Shown: positions 15,080 through 24,216, numbered from the stretch's first letter. The stretch: 64,000 bases of DNA from Bin90 sp965214635 (GCA_965214635.1 OZ243964.1:1-64000); one strand, 5' to 3'. Program-made: numbers and translations. Notes: generated from the sequence alone by a model not told the origin.

Positions 15080-15822
15080 TTTTCGTTCTCCTGTGGCGGT
15101 GCGCCCTCCGGGCGGCTGCCGTACACGCCGCGGTATTCCTCTGGGATTTGGACTGCAACGCGCTGCATTATCATATCAGTTATCGAGTCTAGCAGAGCGC
15201 GGCTGGGTCTGCCCTCTATCGGCGGGATGGAGAACACTTGCCCGATGTTGACGGTGATGTTGCCGGTGGGATTGAAGACGCGCATCCAAGTGCCGAGCCT
15301 TTCGGTGCCCACGATGCCGACGGGCAAGATGGTGGCTTGGGATTGGAGCGCGATTTGGGCGATGCCGGGCTTGGCGCGGCTCATTGCGCCGCGGGAGCGC
15401 ATGCCCTCGGGGAAGAGAACCACGGGCTTGCCGTCGCGGAGCTGCTTGAGCACCCAGCGATATGCGGCGATGTCAGCGCCCTCGCGGTCAACCGGATGTG
15501 CGCCATATGAGCGAAGAAACCAGCTCACTCCGAAGCCCATGAACAAGCCTGATTTGGCGAGGAAGTAGATGCGTCGGGGTAGGCTGGCGCTAAGAAGCGG
15601 CGGGTCGAAGTTGCTTTGGTGGTTTGCGATGATGATGAGAGGCCCCATCGGCGGCACATTCTCCACGCCGTTGACCTTCCAGTTGGCGAACAACCGCATC
15701 ACCACCCGCTGGAGGAACACGCAGGTGTGGTAGAGCCAGTCGTTTAGGAACTTGTCGGGTTTCTTGCGCAAGAGATATGCCGTCCTGTCTTTCCCGATAC
15801 TGTGGAAACACGCATTGTGCAA
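15064..15822 (-). CDS. plsC: 1-acyl-sn-glycerol-3-phosphate acyltransferase
   Basis: 252 residues starting at TTG 15822, five bases after the cmk stop. The acyltransferase motifs are in order: NHQSNFD (HX4D catalytic motif), RIYFLAKSGLFMG (motif II), VLFPEGMRSRG (motif III, FPEGxRS) and ILPVGIVGTERL (motif IV). The enzyme adds the second acyl chain to lysophosphatidate at the inner membrane face. A hydrophobic stretch near residues 65-78 (GPLIIIANHQ) sits at the active site rather than forming a clear transmembrane helix. It is the middle gene of cmk-plsC-glmS. Confidence 0.93.
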   Translation of the reverse strand: MHNACFHSIGKDRTAYLLRKKPDKFLNDWLYHTCVFLQRVVMRLFANWKVNGVENVPPMGPLIIIANHQSNFDPPLLSASLPRRIYFLAKSGLFMGFGVSWFLRSYGAHPVDREGADIAAYRWVLKQLRDGKPVVLFPEGMRSRGAMSRAKPGIAQIALQSQATILPVGIVGTERLGTWMRVFNPTGNITVNIGQVFSIPPIEGRPSRALLDSITDMIMQRVAVQIPEEYRGVYGSRPEGAPPQENEKCAAS

Positions 15823-15827
15823 CCCGT

Positions 15828-16526
15828 CTAGGTCGCATCCTCTATTATAGCGAGGGCTTTGGCTATCGTTTCGTCCAAGCTGAGGGCGTCAGTGTGAACT
15901 AGGGTGGCGTCGTCTGCGGGGCGAAGGGGAGAGTCGGTGCGGGCGCTGTCGATGTGGTCGCGACGGCGAATGCCTGCGAGCGTTTGGGCGTAGATGCATT
16001 GGGCGGCGTCTTCTTGCCCGTCAATGGGCTGGGCGAGTTCGGCACAGCGTCTTTGGGCGCGGGTTTCGGCTGATGCGGTGAGGTATATCTTGACAGCTGC
16101 ATGAGGCAGGACGACGCTCCCGATGTCGCGCCCGACCATGACGATGGGGGCAGCTGCGGCGATGCGGCGCTGCTGCGCTACGAGGGCGGTGCGGACGCCC
16201 GACACTGCGGACACCTTGGACACGATGGCGTCCACCTCAGGCAGGCGCAGCCGGTCGGTGATGTCCTCGCCGTCGAAGAGCAGCCGGTCGCCGTTCTCGC
16301 TGGGCAGCAGGCGAATGTCCGCAGATGATGCGAGGCGCGAAAGCGCGTGAGCATGGCATGGGTCTATGGTGTGCTGTATCGCCGCCCAGCTGACGGCACG
16401 ATACATTGCGCCTGTGTCCAAAAAGCGGATGCCTAGGCGCTTGGCGACAGCGGTGCCGACGGCGGTCTTGCCGGATGCGGCGGGGCCGTCTATGGCTACT
16501 GCTAGGTGCGCGTGCGTGCGTGTCAT
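15828..16526 (-). CDS. cmk: Cytidylate kinase
   Basis: The ATG at 16526 gives 232 residues beginning MTRTHAHLAVAIDGPAASGK, the usual length. An upstream ATG at 16625 would add 33 unrelated residues. The P-loop is GPAASGKTAVG and the CMP-binding region includes RFLDTGAMYRAVSW. GRDIGSVVLPHAAVKIYLTASAETRAQRR covers the conserved RDIGT-like element and LID residues. It phosphorylates CMP and dCMP. It is the first gene of the run to plsC and glmS, and is divergent from the 5S rRNA gene. Confidence 0.95.
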   Translation of the reverse strand: MTRTHAHLAVAIDGPAASGKTAVGTAVAKRLGIRFLDTGAMYRAVSWAAIQHTIDPCHAHALSRLASSADIRLLPSENGDRLLFDGEDITDRLRLPEVDAIVSKVSAVSGVRTALVAQQRRIAAAAPIVMVGRDIGSVVLPHAAVKIYLTASAETRAQRRCAELAQPIDGQEDAAQCIYAQTLAGIRRRDHIDSARTDSPLRPADDATLVHTDALSLDETIAKALAIIEDAT

Positions 16527-16731
16527 CTTGTGCGCTGCTGGGCTTGCGATTTCCGTGCGTTTTTCTGTACAGGTATGTGGCATATGCGGATTATAGAAGG
16601 CGGGCGACTGTTGCGGCAAGTGCAATTATTTGGTGCGGAGCGCCCCAAACCTCAATGCGAGCCTCAATGCCCACACGGTCTTTCGGATGGGCTGGGGCGA
16701 CTGGCTAGACAGTTTTGTCGGCGAAAATGCA

Positions 16732-16761
16732 TTGACACGGGGTTGCTGGTCTAATTATAAT
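16732..16761 (+). promoter_or_regulatory. Strong sigma70-type promoter for 5S rRNA
   Basis: A perfect -35 TTGACA (16732-16737) and a perfect -10 TATAAT (16756-16761) are separated by 18 bases. Transcription would start about 7 bases later, just before the 5S 5' end at about 16775. This is the best sigma70 consensus pair seen in the window, as expected for an rRNA gene transcribed on its own. Confidence 0.85.
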
Positions 16762-16774
16762 TCTTTGCAATGAG

Positions 16775-16896
16775 TCCTTTGGTGGTTTTGGCTAGGTGGC
16801 CCCACCCGTTCCCATCCCGAACACGGCAGTGAAACACCTCAGCGCCGACGATACTGCACCCGCAAGGATGTGGGAAAATAGGTCACTGCCAGAGGG
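16775..16896 (+). rRNA. rrf: 5S ribosomal RNA (orphan)
   Basis: The core matches 5S rRNA: CCCGTTCCCATCCCGAACACGG (loop B/helix III region), GTGAAACACC, then GCACCCGCAAGGATGTGGGA and the closing CTGCCAGAGGG. The two ends, TCCTTTGGTGG at 16775 and CTGCCAGAGGG at 16886, pair to form helix I with G-U wobbles, giving a length near 122 bases. No 16S or 23S lies beside it, so the locus is unlinked. It has its own promoter and a T-run directly downstream. End points are accurate to a few bases. Confidence 0.95.
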
Positions 16897-16904
16897 CTTT
16901 TTTT
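16886..16904 (+). terminator. Terminator following 5S rRNA
   Basis: The 3' strand of 5S helix I is followed at once by GC and a run of seven to eight T residues (16897-16904). The terminal helix of the rRNA itself, plus this U-tract, would act as the intrinsic terminator. Confidence 0.6.
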
Positions 16905-16950
16905 GTGGAAAGAATGTCGTTGATATTAGTGTACGACAGGCTTATCAGCG

Positions 16951-16959
16951 TGATATGAT
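16951..16959 (+). promoter_or_regulatory. Probable extended -10 promoter of the amino-acid binding protein gene
   Basis: TGATATGAT at 16951-16959 is a TGn-extended -10 hexamer (TATGAT). A recognisable -35 was not seen at the usual distance. It would give a leader of about 50 bases before the ATG at 17016. Confidence 0.45.
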
Positions 16960-17015
16960 TAAGGGCGTTGTGTGCAGACCCTAGTAAGTTAAGCATGTAA
17001 GGAGATGTTGGCTAC

Positions 17016-18125
17016 ATGACGATTCGTAAGACTATACTGTTCGTGGCAGTGCTTGCCGGGCTGATGGCGTTGGCAGCAGCCTGTCAGGATACATCTGCGC
17101 CCGAGCCTGCCGAAGGCGAAGCGATGATGATGGAAGAGGCATCCACCACGAGCCGCCTAGACACCGTGAAAGAGCGCGGCAATCTCATCTGCGCTAGCCG
17201 TAACGATGTGCCCGGCTACGGCTTCATCGATGAGGCGACCGGCAACAATGTTGGGTTCGACATCGACCTTTGCCGTGCGGTTGCAGCAGCAGTGCTTGGC
17301 GACCCCAACGCCATCGAAATCCGTCTGATTACCGCTGCTGAGCGTGGCCCAACCATCCAGTCCGGCGAAGTTGACCTGCTGGTGCGAACGGTAACATGGA
17401 CGACCTCCCGCGATGCCCAGTGGGGCAACTATACGCAGACCATGTTCTACGACGGGCAGGGCTTCATGGTGAAGAACTCGCTGGGCGTTTCCAGTGCGCT
17501 TGAGCTGAACGGCGCAACCGTGTGCGTAACGCAGGGCACGACCACCGAGCAGAACCTGCAAGACTTCTCTACGCAGTACGGGCTGGGGATACAGCCGCTG
17601 ACATTTGAAGACACCGGCGCTGTGGTTGCAGCCTACGAACAGGGCCAGTGCGACGCCTTCACCAACGACCGCTCGCAGCTCGCCGCCCTGAGCGAGAGCT
17701 TCTCGAACAAGGCAGACCACACGATTCTCCCTGAGACAATCTCCGAAGAGCCGTTGGGCCCGGTAGTGCCGCACGGCGACGAGCAGTGGTTCGATGTGGT
17801 CAAGACCGTCATGGCGATACTCATCTATGGCGAAGCCTATGAGATCAGCCAAGGGAGCATCCCCTCCGCAGCGACGGGCGACACGAAGGTTGACCGCCTG
17901 CTCGGTTTCGAAGGCTCGTTTGGCCAGGAGTCGCTCGGGCTGGACATGACCGTGGCACAGACCGTGCTTAGGGCTGTGGGCAACTACGGCGAAGTCTATG
18001 CCCGTAACCTTGGTCCCACCGGCATCAACCTGCCGCGCGAGGGCGGACGCAATGCACTGTGGGCGGATGCCCGCTGCACGAACTGCCCTAAGGGTGGGCA
18101 GATATACGCTGCGCCTCTGCGCTAA
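17016..18125 (+). CDS. Amino-acid ABC transporter substrate-binding lipoprotein (AapJ/BztA-type)
   Basis: 369 residues. A lipoprotein signal peptide leads to the lipobox LAAAC (MTIRKTILFVAVLAGLMALA then AACQDT), so the mature protein is membrane-anchored by its Cys. The mature domain begins TVKERGNLICASRNDVPGYG and contains NVGFDIDLCRAVAAAVLGD, VTWTTSRDAQ and VCVTQGTTTEQN, the pattern of general L-amino-acid binding proteins in polar amino acid transport. It would capture amino acids outside the membrane. No permease or ATPase gene is next to it, so its partners must be elsewhere. An AGGAG site precedes the ATG and a terminator follows. Confidence 0.92.
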   Translation: MTIRKTILFVAVLAGLMALAAACQDTSAPEPAEGEAMMMEEASTTSRLDTVKERGNLICASRNDVPGYGFIDEATGNNVGFDIDLCRAVAAAVLGDPNAIEIRLITAAERGPTIQSGEVDLLVRTVTWTTSRDAQWGNYTQTMFYDGQGFMVKNSLGVSSALELNGATVCVTQGTTTEQNLQDFSTQYGLGIQPLTFEDTGAVVAAYEQGQCDAFTNDRSQLAALSESFSNKADHTILPETISEEPLGPVVPHGDEQWFDVVKTVMAILIYGEAYEISQGSIPSAATGDTKVDRLLGFEGSFGQESLGLDMTVAQTVLRAVGNYGEVYARNLGPTGINLPREGGRNALWADARCTNCPKGGQIYAAPLR

Positions 18126-18160
18126 CTCACGCAAGGCTCACACGCCTGATGCGATGATTT

Positions 18161-18198
18161 GGGAGCGGCTGCCCGATGGGGTTGCCGCTCTCTTTTTT
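18161..18198 (+). terminator. Rho-independent terminator after the binding-protein gene
   Basis: GGGAGCGGC (18161-18169) pairs with GCCGCTCTC (18184-18192), nine pairs with one G-U. The loop contains a second small CCC/GGG pairing, and the stem is followed by TTTTTT. It lies 36 bases after the stop codon. Confidence 0.85.
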
Positions 18199-18306
18199 GG
18201 CTGTCTAGCAGTTTTGTGGGTTGTCCGTTTGCTGACAGACTGACAGGCTGATAGACTTGCCACTGAGAACCGACGACTGAAAACTGACACTAGGCGGGCT
18301 TCGACT

Positions 18307-19719
18307 ATGACCACTGCCGAACTGACGGATATGACTATTACGCAAGCGGCGGCACTGCTGGCAGCGCGCGAGATTTCGCCGATAGAGCTGGTGCGCGCCC
18401 ACATTGAGCGCATCGACCGGACGGACGCACGGCTGAACTCGTTCGTTACACTGTTGGCGGACGAGGCAACTGCAGCCGCCGAGCGTGCAGAAGCGGACAT
18501 ACTTGCCGGGGGCTATCGCGGCGCACTCCATGGCGTCCCCATAGGTCTGAAAGACCTGTACTACACCAAGGGCGTCCGCACGACCATCGGCTCCAAGATT
18601 ATGGGCGACTTTGTGCCAGACTATGACGCTGCCGTCACGGAACGCTTCAACGCTGCGGGCGCAATCCTGCTGGGCAAGCTGCAGATGCATGAGTTCGCGC
18701 TAGGCGCAACGAGCGAGAACCCGCATCACGGCCCGGCGCACAACCCTTGGGACATCACCCGCATCACCGGCGGCTCAAGCGGCGGCTCGGGGTCGGCAGT
18801 GGCGTCTGGGCAGTGCATGGCGGCGCTCGGCAGCGACACGGGCGGCTCGGTGCGCATCCCGGCCTCGCTCTGTGGCATAGTGGGGCATAAGCCCACATTC
18901 GGCAGGATCAGCCGCGTGGGGGTGTTCCCGCTGGCGCACAGCCTCGACACCGTGGGCCCTATGACGCGCTCGGTGTCCGACGCCGCCATCGTGATGAACG
19001 CCATCGCCGGCTATGATGCGCGCGACCCATCGTCCGCTAACCGCCCGAACGAAGACTTTGGCAGGATGCTGGGCAAGCCCATAGACGGGATACGCATCGG
19101 CATGCCGCAGGATTACTTCTACGATGTGATTGATGATGAGGTGAACGCCGCAGTGCAGCAAGCGGCGAAAACCTTCGCCGATATGGGCGCAATCGTAGAG
19201 GAATGTTCGCTCCCGGCACTGAACGACTCCATTACGATTTCGGGGACAATACTGCTGACCGAAGCGGCGGAGATTCACTTGGACAGCCTGCGCCAACGGC
19301 CTGAGGATTTCGGCGCAGATGTGCGGGCGCGCTTGGAGGATGGGGCGCTCACGCCGGCGGTGAGCTACATCAAGGCGCAGCGGATGCGAACCGAGTTCAA
19401 CCGCCAATTCGCCGACAAGATGCGCCAATATGACATCCTGCTTGCGCCTACAACCGCAGTGGCAGCGCCGCCTATCGGTGAGACCGCCGTGGATGTCGGA
19501 GGCAAGACCGAAGCCAAGCTTGCCCTCATGCCGCGCCTGACGCGCCCGCACAACATCTGCGGCAACCCGACCGTATCCGTGCCCTGTGGGTTCACATCGG
19601 ACGGGCTGCCCATCGGGATACAGCTTGCGGCGCGCCCATTCGAGGATGCCGTTGCCCTGCAAGTCGCTCACGCCTATGAGCAAGCCACTGATTGGCACAC
19701 ACGCCGGCCATCGCTGTAG
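18307..19719 (+). CDS. Amidase-signature enzyme (GatA-like)
   Basis: 470 residues of the amidase-signature family. The catalytic Lys is in GVPIGLKDLYYTKG, the cis-Ser in GGSSGGSGSAVASG and the nucleophilic Ser in GSDTGGSVRIPASLCG. The size is close to GatA, the glutaminase subunit of the tRNA amidotransferase, but gatB and gatC are not adjacent. It may therefore equally be a stand-alone amidase acting on a small amide. It starts at an ATG about 110 bases after the terminator of the binding-protein gene, so it has its own promoter. Confidence 0.87.
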   Translation: MTTAELTDMTITQAAALLAAREISPIELVRAHIERIDRTDARLNSFVTLLADEATAAAERAEADILAGGYRGALHGVPIGLKDLYYTKGVRTTIGSKIMGDFVPDYDAAVTERFNAAGAILLGKLQMHEFALGATSENPHHGPAHNPWDITRITGGSSGGSGSAVASGQCMAALGSDTGGSVRIPASLCGIVGHKPTFGRISRVGVFPLAHSLDTVGPMTRSVSDAAIVMNAIAGYDARDPSSANRPNEDFGRMLGKPIDGIRIGMPQDYFYDVIDDEVNAAVQQAAKTFADMGAIVEECSLPALNDSITISGTILLTEAAEIHLDSLRQRPEDFGADVRARLEDGALTPAVSYIKAQRMRTEFNRQFADKMRQYDILLAPTTAVAAPPIGETAVDVGGKTEAKLALMPRLTRPHNICGNPTVSVPCGFTSDGLPIGIQLAARPFEDAVALQVAHAYEQATDWHTRRPSL

Positions 19720-19815
19720 GCTAGGGTGTAATTTTCCGTTCCTGTGGAGACACTGACGGTATCGGCGGAGCTTAATGTCAACTCAGATTGGCGCACAACG
19801 CATCAGGACGAATAG

Positions 19816-21507
19816 ATGACCGAGATATATGACATCGCCAACGATTATGTGGAGCGATACGCTGCTCTGAACCCGGTGAGCGCCACATCTATGGGTGTGG
19901 CAGGGCATGACGCTAGAATGTCCGACTACTCGCCCGAGGGCGCCGACGCAAACGCCGAGCTTGCGCGCAGCGTCATTGCCGCACTAGACGCCGCCGCAAT
20001 GGAGAACGAGCGCGACCGCATCGCACGCGACGCCATGCTGGATGATCTTCAAACATCGCTAGACGCTCACGCCGCCAATGAACACCTGCGCGCGTTGAGC
20101 ATACTGGGCAGCCCGTTCCAAGCGATGCGCATGGTCTTCGACCTAATGCCTCGTCAGACGCAAGACGACTGGCGCAGCATCGTAGCACGGATGGCGCTTG
20201 TGCCGCAGGGGCTTGCGGGCTATCGGAAGAGCCTGCAGGCTGGGTTGGCGCAGTCCGTAACTAGCAGTCGGCGTCAGGCGCAGGCGTGTGCGCTGCAAGC
20301 ACAGGTGTGGACTGGGCAGACGCCGGGCGCAGCCTCGTTCTTCGGCGGGTTGGTGGATGCGTTCGACACATCTGACGCGCGCGATGCGGGCGGTTCGGAT
20401 GCGCTGCGCAGCGATCTTGTGTCAGCTGCTCGGGACGCTAATGCTGCCTATGAGGATATGGGGCGCTTCCTGTCTGATGAGTATGCCCCGTCTGCATCCG
20501 ACCGGGACGGCGTGGGCGAGGAGAGATACGCCCTGTCGTCGCGCGCCTTCAACGGCATCGCACTCGATTTCGCTGAAACCTACGCATGGGGCTGGGAGCA
20601 GCTCCGATGGGTGGAGAGCGAAATGGCAAAGACGGCGGATGCCATCCTGCCCGGCGGGGGCGTAGAGGCAGCCAAGCAGCTGCTGGAATCCGACCCGTCC
20701 CGCAGCATAGAGGGCGTGGACGCGTTCCAACGCTGGATGCAAGACCTGCAAGACCGCACCATATCGGAACTGAGCGGCACGCACTTCGAGATACCTGACC
20801 CGGTCAAGCGCATAGAGGCGATGATAGCCCCGCCCGGCGGTGCACTCGCGATGTACTACACCTCGCCTTCTGAGGACTTCAGCCGTCCGGGGCGCACATG
20901 GTATCCCACCGGTGGCAGGACACGCTTTCCGCTGTGGGGCGAGCCGTCCATCGCTTACCACGAGGGCGTTCCGGGGCACCACTTTGAGCGCGGGATGGCG
21001 AAGTATCTCACTGCCGAGCTTTCGCGTTTCCAAACCGCTATGGGCGGCACATCCGGCTACATCGAGGGCTGGGCGCTGTACGCCGAGCGGCTGATGGCGG
21101 AACTCGGCTATCTGGAAAACCCGGACTACTATCTGGGGATGCTGCGGGCGCAGACGCTGCGGAGCGTGCGCGTCATCATCGACATCGGCATGCACCTTTG
21201 CTATGACATACCACAAGACGCCGATTTTCACCCCGGCGAGGCGTGGACGCCCGAGCTTGGGTTGGCGTTCATCCGAGAGCGCAGCCACTTTCCACCGGAC
21301 TTTACGGCGAGCGAAGTAGACCGCTATCTTGGGATACCGGGTCAGGCGATTTCGTACAAGGTCGGGGAGCGCGAATGGCTGTCTGCGCGTGCGGACGCAC
21401 AGCGCAGAATGGGCGCATCGTTCGACCTCAAGGGATTCCACACGCGCGCCTTGAACATGGGGCCGATGGGCTTGGCACAGATGCGCCGCGAGATGGCGAT
21501 GGGCTAG
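19816..21507 (+). CDS. DUF885 family protein, probable metallopeptidase-like hydrolase
   Basis: 563 residues. The C-terminal half carries HEGVPGHHFE, the HExxxxH-type zinc-binding element typical of DUF885. After it come TSGYIEGWALYAERLMAELG, in which the Glu of EGW is the likely further metal ligand, and the VIIDIGMHL...PGEAWTPE...FIRERS helices. The protein begins MTEIYDIANDYVERYAALNP with no signal peptide, so it is cytosolic. Family members are predicted carboxypeptidase-like enzymes, but few are characterised. It is transcribed in the same direction as the amidase, 96 bases apart. Confidence 0.85.
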   Translation: MTEIYDIANDYVERYAALNPVSATSMGVAGHDARMSDYSPEGADANAELARSVIAALDAAAMENERDRIARDAMLDDLQTSLDAHAANEHLRALSILGSPFQAMRMVFDLMPRQTQDDWRSIVARMALVPQGLAGYRKSLQAGLAQSVTSSRRQAQACALQAQVWTGQTPGAASFFGGLVDAFDTSDARDAGGSDALRSDLVSAARDANAAYEDMGRFLSDEYAPSASDRDGVGEERYALSSRAFNGIALDFAETYAWGWEQLRWVESEMAKTADAILPGGGVEAAKQLLESDPSRSIEGVDAFQRWMQDLQDRTISELSGTHFEIPDPVKRIEAMIAPPGGALAMYYTSPSEDFSRPGRTWYPTGGRTRFPLWGEPSIAYHEGVPGHHFERGMAKYLTAELSRFQTAMGGTSGYIEGWALYAERLMAELGYLENPDYYLGMLRAQTLRSVRVIIDIGMHLCYDIPQDADFHPGEAWTPELGLAFIRERSHFPPDFTASEVDRYLGIPGQAISYKVGEREWLSARADAQRRMGASFDLKGFHTRALNMGPMGLAQMRREMAMG

Positions 21508-21628
21508 ATAGCCGTATCGTTGTTAGCAGTGCATCGTAATGTTTACGCAGCTACTTACACAGCGGGAAACGAACCGCTGTGATTGTTGCTTTTGTGTCAA
21601 GTTCGGAAGCGGCTGATCGCATAATCGT

Positions 21629-21658
21629 TTGTAGCCGATGCGCATTACGGCTTATAAT
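21629..21658 (+). promoter_or_regulatory. Possible promoter of gap
   Basis: A perfect TATAAT (21653-21658) lies 53 bases before the ATG. An 18-base spacer separates it from TTGTAG (21629-21634), which matches only the TTG of the -35 consensus. The -10 is good and the -35 weak. Confidence 0.5.
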
Positions 21659-21710
21659 TATGGAGCAGTGAACCATCGTCAGGGCGTAGCGAAGGAGATT
21701 TTCAGAGCAT

Positions 21711-22724
21711 ATGACCACTCGCATCGGCATCAACGGGTTTGGACGCATCGGCAGGCAGGTGCTGCGGGCGATTATGGAGCGCCATCCCGACAAGCTAGAA
21801 GTTGTCGCCGTCAATGACCTCGCCGACACCAAGACCAACGCCCACCTGTTCAAGTACGACTCCAACTACGGCGTGTATCCGGGCAAAGTGAAGGCTGTGT
21901 CCGACGGCATCGTGGTCGACGGACATTCCGTCAAGGTGGCGTCTGAGCGCAACCCGGCAGACCTCCCTTGGGCAGACTACGGCGCAGACATCGTGGTGGA
22001 ATCCACCGGCATCTTTACCGATGCCGCACAGGCGGCGGGGCACATAGAGGGCGGTGCGAAGAAGGTCGTCATATCAGCGCCCGCAAGCAACGAAGACATC
22101 ACCCTTGTGCTTGGCGTCAACGAAGAGCGCTACAACCCTGAGCTGCACAACATCATCTCCAACGCATCCTGCACCACGAACTGCATCGCCCCGATGGTCA
22201 AGGTGCTGCACGACAACTTCGGCGTGGAGCAGGGGCTTATGACCACCATCCACTCTTACACTAACGACCAGAAAATCCTAGACCAAGTGCATTCGGACTT
22301 GCGCCGCGCGCGTGCTGCCGCCGTGAACATCATCCCCACCTCAACGGGCGCTGCGCGTGCAGTGGGCTTGGTGCTGCCAGAGCTGAACGGTAAGCTGAAC
22401 GGGATGGCTATGCGCGTTCCCACGCCCACCGGCTCGGTAACCGATTTCGTCGCCACGCTGGAACAGCCCGTTTCGACGGACGAGGTGAACGCCGCATATG
22501 AGAACGCCGCCGCCAATTCGCTCAGCGGCGTGCTGGAGTACAGCGAAGAGCCGCTTGTGAGCAGCGACATCGTGAAGAACCCGCACAGCTGCATCCTAGA
22601 TGGTCTGTCTACGATGACCATCGGCGAAAACATGGTCAAGGTTGTGGGCTGGTACGATAACGAATGGGGCTACAGCTGCCGCACAGCGGACTTGGCTGCA
22701 TTCTTGGCTGACAAGGGGATATAG
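21711..22724 (+). CDS. gap: Glyceraldehyde-3-phosphate dehydrogenase, type I
   Basis: 337 residues. The NAD-binding GINGFGRIGRQVLRAI opens the protein. The catalytic Cys is in SNASCTTNCIAP and the His in TTIHSYTNDQ. NIIPTSTGAAR and GMAMRVPTPTGSVTD are the substrate-phosphate motifs. It converts glyceraldehyde-3-phosphate to 1,3-bisphosphoglycerate in glycolysis and gluconeogenesis. AAGGAGA precedes the ATG at a longish spacing. pgk and tpi are not adjacent, so this is not a glycolytic operon. Confidence 0.97.
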   Translation: MTTRIGINGFGRIGRQVLRAIMERHPDKLEVVAVNDLADTKTNAHLFKYDSNYGVYPGKVKAVSDGIVVDGHSVKVASERNPADLPWADYGADIVVESTGIFTDAAQAAGHIEGGAKKVVISAPASNEDITLVLGVNEERYNPELHNIISNASCTTNCIAPMVKVLHDNFGVEQGLMTTIHSYTNDQKILDQVHSDLRRARAAAVNIIPTSTGAARAVGLVLPELNGKLNGMAMRVPTPTGSVTDFVATLEQPVSTDEVNAAYENAAANSLSGVLEYSEEPLVSSDIVKNPHSCILDGLSTMTIGENMVKVVGWYDNEWGYSCRTADLAAFLADKGI

Positions 22725-22843
22725 GCTGCGAGGCTTAATCGGGATGTTGTTGACGGAGCACTTTGCAATATCTCTGACGGCAGGCAGCCGATTAGCGCAA
22801 CTCTGATAAGCATCTTTTCGCCCTTACGCAAGGTTAAGGCTAT

Positions 22844-23323
22844 ATGGAAAATCCCTTCCCCATGCCAGACCCGCCGGTGTGCGTCTTCTGCGAGATGCTG
22901 ACGGGGCGCGTGGATAAGGGCGTGGTAGAAGAGACGCTGCAGACGCTCACCATCGTGAACCACCGGCAGTTTGAGACGGGGCAGGTGATGGTCATCCCGA
23001 GGCGACACGCCCCGACGCTGTTGCATCTGACGGACGATGAGGCGGCGGCGGTGATGATAGCCACCCGCCGTGCAGCCGCTGCACTTGTAGCTGCGTACTC
23101 CCCCGACGGCATCACTCTGTATCAGAATAACGGGACGGCGAGCCTGCAGGAAGTGCCGCATTTTCACATGCATGTGGTGCCGCGCCGCAGGCAGGGCGGT
23201 TGGGGAGACGGCCCGCCGCACATTGCCCCGCTGGAAAACGCCCCGCCGGACGCCGCGGAGCGCGCGCTGGTCGACATAGAAGCCGAGCATGAGATAGCCG
23301 CACACATCAGGAGGGCGCTATGA
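22844..23323 (+). CDS. HIT-family nucleotide-binding protein
   Basis: 159 residues. The histidine triad is HFHMHVVPR at about residue 105, and the N-terminal CVFCEMLTG is the Cys pair seen in zinc-binding HIT proteins. VIPRRHAPTLLHLTDDEAAAV is the typical central helix. Members hydrolyse or transfer nucleotide monophosphates (HinT/Fhit-like). It overlaps the next gene by four bases (ATGA), so the two are translationally coupled. Confidence 0.9.
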   Translation: MENPFPMPDPPVCVFCEMLTGRVDKGVVEETLQTLTIVNHRQFETGQVMVIPRRHAPTLLHLTDDEAAAVMIATRRAAAALVAAYSPDGITLYQNNGTASLQEVPHFHMHVVPRRRQGGWGDGPPHIAPLENAPPDAAERALVDIEAEHEIAAHIRRAL

Positions 23324-24168
23324 GCGATACGAAGCAGGTGCAGGAGCGCATTCAACTAGTGCGGCGGCTGTCCAACGAACTTGCCGCCCATCTGTATGCG
23401 CTGCCGGATGACATATGGCGCGATCCGGATGTGTACGCCAGTGCGTGCGAGGGCTGGAAGATTGCCGATGTCATCACCCATCTGATACTTGGCGCAAATG
23501 TGTTTGGGCTGAGCATCACCAACGCAAAGCGCGGCATAACCGCACCGCCGATGGGCTGGTCGCGCCCGAGTTCGCCGCAAGAGGGCTTGGATAGGCTTGT
23601 GGATACGCGCAACGCCATCCACGAAGACCTGTTCTATGACTTCAACGCAAGCTGCAAGCGGTTCAACACGCTGCTGATGTCGCTCGAACCTGAGCACTAC
23701 CCGCTTCCCACATGGCATCCTTACTTCGTCATCAGCGTGGACAGACTCATAGACATCCGCGCATCCGAGCTTGCCATCCATTCGTGGGACATACGCTATC
23801 CGATGGACAGGTCGGCGAAAATCAGTGAAACTGCCATCCCGTTCATGATGAACTTCGTGTGGCGCTGGCTGCGAACCGGCTTTCAGAAAAGTGAGCCGCT
23901 GCAAACGCCGCTGCGATACCGCTTTGCGCTGACGGACACCCCGGGTGGCTACAACATCGTGGTGAGCGGCGACGACTTCCGTCTTACGCACTACGAAGGC
24001 GAGCCGGACGATGCGGCTGATGTGGTGTTCGGCTGCGACAAGAGCGCCTACATCCTGTTCTGCTTCGGGCGGCTGAATCTGCGGCGCGAGGTGCGGCGCA
24101 GGCGCATGACACTCAGCGGCGACGAGGCAACGGCGGCTCAGTTCACCGACTGGTTCAAGGGCGTCTAG
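23320..24168 (+). CDS. DinB/maleylpyruvate isomerase-type protein with C-terminal SCP2-like domain
   Basis: 282 residues. The N-terminal half has the DinB four-helix pattern, with EGWKIADVITHLILG providing the conserved His of the metal triad; further ligands are probably in RASELAIHSWDIR. The C-terminal ~100 residues (GYNIVVSGDDFRLTHYEGEPDD...ADVVFGCDKSAYILFCFGR) resemble the sterol-carrier-like module of the family usually named 'maleylpyruvate isomerase, mycothiol-dependent'. The thiol cofactor used here is unknown. It is coupled to the HIT gene by an ATGA overlap. Confidence 0.8.
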   Translation: MSDTKQVQERIQLVRRLSNELAAHLYALPDDIWRDPDVYASACEGWKIADVITHLILGANVFGLSITNAKRGITAPPMGWSRPSSPQEGLDRLVDTRNAIHEDLFYDFNASCKRFNTLLMSLEPEHYPLPTWHPYFVISVDRLIDIRASELAIHSWDIRYPMDRSAKISETAIPFMMNFVWRWLRTGFQKSEPLQTPLRYRFALTDTPGGYNIVVSGDDFRLTHYEGEPDDAADVVFGCDKSAYILFCFGRLNLRREVRRRRMTLSGDEATAAQFTDWFKGV

Positions 24169-24216
24169 GCACTTTGCCCACGGTGCGGCGATGTGCAAGC
24201 GCCAATCCTGCCAAGC

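Noticed and set aside
14900..15100. glmS ribozyme in the glmS leader
   Set aside because: The glmS start overlaps plsC, leaving no non-coding leader for a ribozyme.
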